Below, one piece after another: positions 7,273 through 10,289 of a stretch of DNA of 10,289 nt. Under the pieces are notes generated by a model, which worked only from the letters and a program-made list of their open reading frames with translations, did not search any database and was not told where the DNA came from. Source of the stretch: Pirellulaceae bacterium (GTDB taxonomy: Bacteria; Planctomycetota; Planctomycetia; Pirellulales; Pirellulaceae); contig JABDKS010000735.1 in assembly GCA_013002105.1 (NCBI GenBank), forward strand, positions 1 to 10,289, in the 5' to 3' direction. The stretch's first letter is position 1. Each line of letters starts with the position of its first letter. A program made the position numbers and the translations under genes.

Positions 7273-7385
7273 CGGAAGGGCCGGTTCCCACCGGCCGGTG
7301 GCGTTAGGAACGCCGATTGCGCTGGGCAGCCAATTGCGCTGGGCAGCCGATTGCGCTGGGCGGCCGGTGGGAACCAGCCCTACCG
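7273..7385. repeat. Composite inverted/tandem repeat element
   Basis: The spacer contains two 24-base inverted arms, 7273-7296 and 7362-7385, that pair with two mismatches; the core is AGGGC(C/T)GGTTCCCACC on the left arm's strand. Between them lie a perfect 6-bp hairpin GGCGTT-AGG-AACGCC at 7300-7314 and three 17-base tandem units. A perfect 14-bp palindrome CCACCGGCCGGTGG spans 7288-7301. The element ends one base from the DUF1552 stop codon. It could form a long stem closing over the tandem units. It resembles an intergenic REP/MITE-type element and may also end transcription of the DUF1552 operon, but there is no T-tract. Confidence 0.75.
7315..7365. repeat. Three 17-bp tandem repeat units
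   Basis: Units at 7315-7331, 7332-7348 and 7349-7365 share the sequence (G/A)ATTGCGCTGGGC(A/G)GCC and differ at only one position each from the first unit. The last four bases of the third unit are shared with the right inverted arm. The array has no spacers and is not CRISPR. Near-identity suggests recent duplication by slippage. Confidence 0.9.
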
Positions 7386-7386
7386 C

Positions 7387-8679
7387 TTAGCCGACCATTT
7401 CCAGTCCGGTCATCGTGCCGGTGCTCGATGCGAACGAATCGACCTCCATCCCCATCCGCTGCAACACGCTGACATACAAGTTCGGCAATGGATAGTTTCG
7501 CTTTTGATCAAATCCCAAATGCTGTCCATGGCGAAATCCGCCACCGGCAAGCAGCACGGGCATGTTGCGGTTGTCGTGATTGGACGCATTACCAAGATTA
7601 CTGGTCAAGAAAACGGCCGTGTGATCGAGCAAACTACCGGCGCCCTCTCCGGTCGCCTGCAAACTCCTTAAGAACTCGCCCCATTGTTTGATCAGTTCAA
7701 TCTCGATCAACGCCAGTTGTGCCAATTTTTCTTCGTCACGACCGTGGTGACTCAATCCGTGATATCCCTCTTCGACACCTTCGATCGGAATGACGCCGCC
7801 GGCACCGGGAATGTGAAATGTGATGTAACGACTCGAATCGGTTTCCAAAGCCAACTTGATCACCGATGACATCATCCGTTGGCGACCGATCAAGTCCGAT
7901 GGACTACCGATATCAACGGGCCGCTTGGCGTCCACCTTTGGCTTGGGCAGCTTGGCCCACTGCTCGTTGGCCGCCATTCGTTTTTCCAAGTCACGAACGC
8001 TGGTGAAATAAGCATCCAATCGATCACGGTCGCCCGTGCCCAGTTCACGCTGCAACGACTTGGCGTCGTCACCGACCAAGTCCATGATGCTGCGACCCTG
8101 CCGGACCCGCGACGCTTGCAACTGCCGCTCTTGCTGAGAATCATCGATAAACAGTTTCGCAAACAGTCGCGATGGGGATGATTCAGGTGGAATCATCGAA
8201 CCATTTTCGGTGTACGACGGACTGGTGCTGCCCTCGTTACTTAACACTAACGATGGATACCGAGTCGAATCGCCTTGGTGCTTGGCCAAAAACTGATCAA
8301 TCGAAATCGTATTCGTTGCTCGGCCGGCTGAACCCATCGGTGTTGCCGTCAGAATACTGGCTTCGGCGCGGTGTCCGCCCTGAACGCCCGGATGCGAACT
8401 GCCCGAGACCACCGTGAATTGATCGCGAATGTCTTGCAGAGAGGCGAGATAGGGTGACGGTTTGTAGTCGCGACCGGACGTTTCGGGATTCAAGTTTTCG
8501 CCGAGCAACCCCAGTCCCAATGTCATCGCCACGAATCGGCGTGGCGGACCGGCAGCCGCATCCGCGGCGAACGACTCGGACATGGCCGTCAACCATGGCA
8601 ACGCCATCGAAACGCCCGCGCCGCGCAGAAGCGTACGCCGTTGCAGGACTCGTTGAAAGCTAAAATGAACACGTTTCAC
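7387..8679 (-). CDS. DUF1552 domain secreted protein
   Basis: This 430-residue protein has the full-length DUF1552 architecture. The N-terminus carries a twin-arginine-like export signal: R14 R15 in QRRTLLRG, then a hydrophobic stretch [12 protein letters not shown] and an Ala-rich cleavage zone near 38-43. Family-like segments follow: [32 protein letters not shown], a histidine-containing [14 protein letters not shown] near 310, and ending [20 protein letters not shown] with the C-terminal [11 protein letters not shown]. The start codon is GTG at 8677-8679, with a weak GGAA eight bases ahead; no in-frame ATG lies upstream in the gap. It follows the DUF1592-type gene by 37 bases on the same strand, the usual planctomycete pairing, so cotranscription is very likely. 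The family's biochemical role is not established. Confidence 0.92.
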   Translation of the reverse strand: MKRVHFSFQRVLQRRTLLRGAGVSMALPWLTAMSESFAADAAAGPPRRFVAMTLGLGLLGENLNPETSGRDYKPSPYLASLQDIRDQFTVVSGSSHPGVQGGHRAEASILTATPMGSAGRATNTISIDQFLAKHQGDSTRYPSLVLSNEGSTSPSYTENGSMIPPESSPSRLFAKLFIDDSQQERQLQASRVRQGRSIMDLVGDDAKSLQRELGTGDRDRLDAYFTSVRDLEKRMAANEQWAKLPKPKVDAKRPVDIGSPSDLIGRQRMMSSVIKLALETDSSRYITFHIPGAGGVIPIEGVEEGYHGLSHHGRDEEKLAQLALIEIELIKQWGEFLRSLQATGEGAGSLLDHTAVFLTSNLGNASNHDNRNMPVLLAGGGFRHGQHLGFDQKRNYPLPNLYVSVLQRMGMEVDSFASSTGTMTGLEMVG

Positions 8680-8716
8680 GATGGGAATTCCGATGGTTGA
8701 GTTCAGTGTGGAAAAC

Positions 8717-10289
8717 TTATTTCTTTAAAAACAACGGACTCGTAACGACCGATTTCAACAGCGATCGTACACCGTAACCGTTGTCCTTATTCTGGTCGAC
8801 CAGTTTGTCCAGTTCAACGCGATCTGCGAACGTGATCGGTGCGCCGGTGCCGTAGACAATCAGCTTTTCTGCAAAATTGCGTGCGATCGGCCGGGGGTCC
8901 GAAGCGATCAAATCGCGATACTCCTGAAATGTCTCAAACGTGCAACCATCCGACAGGGTGTAGCTTGGATCAACCGCCAGCGCCCGACGCGCCTTACCGC
9001 GATCAATACGGATGTACCGATCACGCCATTGTCCCGCGGCGTCAAAATTTTCCAACGCAAATCCGTTGGGATCAATATTGCGGTGGCAACTGGCGCACGA
9101 ATCGTTATCTCGGTGCTTGGCTAACATCTCGCGAATGGTCTTCGCACCGCGAATATCGGGTTCGATTGCCGGCACGTTTTCCGGGGGTGGCGGAATGTGC
9201 TGGCCCAAAATGCGATCCGCCACCCAAACACCTCGTAGGACGGGCGACGTATTGGTGCCGTTTGCTGTGACCTTCAAGATCGCGCCCTGCGACAGCAACC
9301 CACCTCGCACCGAATCACGATCGAGTCTGACGCGTTGCATCGTGTCACCGTCAACGCCGTCGATCCCGTAGTAACGCGCCAGGCGACCATTTAAGTAAGT
9401 GTGTCGGGCGTTGACCAAATTCGATGCCGGAGCGTCGCGATTGATCATCTCCTGCAAAAACATATGCGTCTCGGCCAACATCGCATTTTGCACGACCACA
9501 TCAAAATCGCCGTGCCGCTTTCGATCCGGCTCCGTAAAAGCAATGTCACACAAATCAAGCCATTGATCGGCAAAGTCCGTGACGAACTCTTTGCCACGGC
9601 GCGTTTTCAGCAGCCGATCGATTTCCCCAGCAATCACAATGGGATCACGCAGCTTTTGTTCTTTAGCAAGTTTCAGCAACGGCCAGTCGGGCATGCTATT
9701 GCAAATCAGATAGCTCAGCCTGGTTGCGATCGCATCATCATCCAAATCACCGGGAGGCTCGACGAAGTACATGAATCGCGGCGAACAAAGGATGGCCCGA
9801 TAGGTCGCCTGGAGTGCCACCGCCGCTGGTTGGCCGGCATCCATCGATTCTCGCAACAACTTCAGATAGGGCTGCAACGACTGCTCGTCGACAGAACGCC
9901 GGAATGCCCGCCGCGCAAAGGAGCGGACTTGCTTGGCAGCATCCTGGGCCGGGTTCTTGTAGTCGATCGACAGTTCTTTTGACCGACGATCTACCGTGAC
10001 GGCGACGTCTTTACCAAACAGACGATCGCGAACGGTGCGTACGTCGCCACCGGGATGAACCTGCTGAATCGTCAACGAATGAAGCGCCAGTCCGGCAACA
10101 TTCTGCGGCGTTCCTTCGCCGGCACCCACCTGTCCGTTGGCAAACTTCGCCTTGCGGAGCGTCGCATCGGCGGGTCGGACTTCCAGCATGTGGCCTCGTG
10201 GAATCCAAGCCTCGAACGTGACTTCCTTGGGTTCGCTGGTCGCCTCGAACGAACCGATCCATGACAGGAGCGGCGCCCCGGAGGTGCAA
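8717..10289 (-). CDS. DUF1592/DUF1588/DUF1585 domain protein with CxxCH heme motif, N-terminus outside window
   Basis: The frame is open from the right edge to the TAA at 8717-8719, giving about 523 residues of a longer protein. The ATG at 10187-10189 is internal, because coding sequence continues upstream in frame to the edge ([14 protein letters not shown] and onward). Reading from the N-terminal side, a DUF1595-like part includes [16 protein letters not shown] (about 9880-9930). A DUF1592 part has [10 protein letters not shown] and [22 protein letters not shown]1588 part has [20 protein letters not shown] and [21 protein letters not shown] c-type heme motif CASCH lies at 9084-9098, followed by [13 protein letters not shown], and the C-terminal DUF1585 part ends with YGTGAPI and SPLFLKK. 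The heme site implies export and periplasmic cytochrome maturation. These proteins are expanded in planctomycetes and travel with DUF1552 proteins; the reaction is unknown. The DUF1552 gene follows 37 bases downstream. Confidence 0.93.
   Translation of the reverse strand, partial: CTSGAPLLSWIGSFEATSEPKEVTFEAWIPRGHMLEVRPADATLRKAKFANGQVGAGEGTPQNVAGLALHSLTIQQVHPGGDVRTVRDRLFGKDVAVTVDRRSKELSIDYKNPAQDAAKQVRSFARRAFRRSVDEQSLQPYLKLLRESMDAGQPAAVALQATYRAILCSPRFMYFVEPPGDLDDDAIATRLSYLICNSMPDWPLLKLAKEQKLRDPIVIAGEIDRLLKTRRGKEFVTDFADQWLDLCDIAFTEPDRKRHGDFDVVVQNAMLAETHMFLQEMINRDAPASNLVNARHTYLNGRLARYYGIDGVDGDTMQRVRLDRDSVRGGLLSQGAILKVTANGTNTSPVLRGVWVADRILGQHIPPPPENVPAIEPDIRGAKTIREMLAKHRDNDSCASCHRNIDPNGFALENFDAAGQWRDRYIRIDRGKARRALAVDPSYTLSDGCTFETFQEYRDLIASDPRPIARNFAEKLIVYGTGAPITFADRVELDKLVDQNKDNGYGVRSLLKSVVTSPLFLKK

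Noticed and set aside
7315..7365. Possible CRISPR array
   Set aside because: The three 17-base units are directly adjacent without spacers and no cas gene is present.
9401..9982. Plus-strand open frame of 193 codons
   Set aside because: Antisense to the DUF1595/DUF1592 portion of the heme-motif protein; shadow frame.
10011..10289. Minus-strand frame of 92 codons at the right edge
   Set aside because: Out of frame with the DUF1592-type protein, which remains open to the edge and is clearly the real coding frame.

Overview
The window looks like a chromosomal segment of a planctomycete, probably a Rhodopirellula/Pirellulales-type bacterium. The strongest evidence is the adjacent pair of a DUF1592-type protein with a C-terminal CxxCH heme site and a DUF1552 secreted protein, a gene pair that is heavily duplicated in that phylum. 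Weak or absent Shine-Dalgarno sequences and moderate GC fit the same group. The genus is inferred.

Layout. (1) Positions 1-1421, minus strand: a DUF389 multi-pass membrane protein with an N-terminal universal-stress-like domain, cut off at its C-terminus by the window edge. (2) 1422-1705: a divergent intergenic region. (3) 1706-4257, plus strand: a compact trio of carbamoyltransferase (SxtI/NodU/TobZ family), a three-helix SxtJ-family membrane protein, and a one-helix DUF5989 (SxtK-like) membrane protein. (4) 4254-5759, minus strand: a membrane-anchored SGNH/GDSL hydrolase, convergent with the trio and sharing stop-codon bases with it. (5) 5760-5855: a short spacer with a clear hairpin. (6) 5856-7232, minus strand: a GT4-type glycosyltransferase. 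(7) 7233-7386: a spacer holding a structured composite repeat (inverted arms, an internal hairpin and three 17-bp tandem units). (8) 7387-8679, minus strand: the DUF1552 protein. (9) 8717 to the right edge, minus strand: the C-terminal part of the DUF1592-type protein.

How the genes may work together. The carbamoyltransferase/SxtJ/DUF5989 trio matches the sxtI-sxtJ-sxtK arrangement first described in saxitoxin clusters and often seen beside O-carbamoyltransferases elsewhere. Here there is no toxin-type biosynthetic gene in view. The neighbours are a membrane-tethered SGNH enzyme and a glycosyltransferase. I therefore infer an envelope-glycan or secreted-saccharide modification module in which the small membrane proteins bring carbamoylation to the membrane. 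The DUF1592/DUF1552 pair is a separate operon for secreted proteins of unknown biochemical role. No RNA gene, insertion sequence, CRISPR array or prophage was seen.
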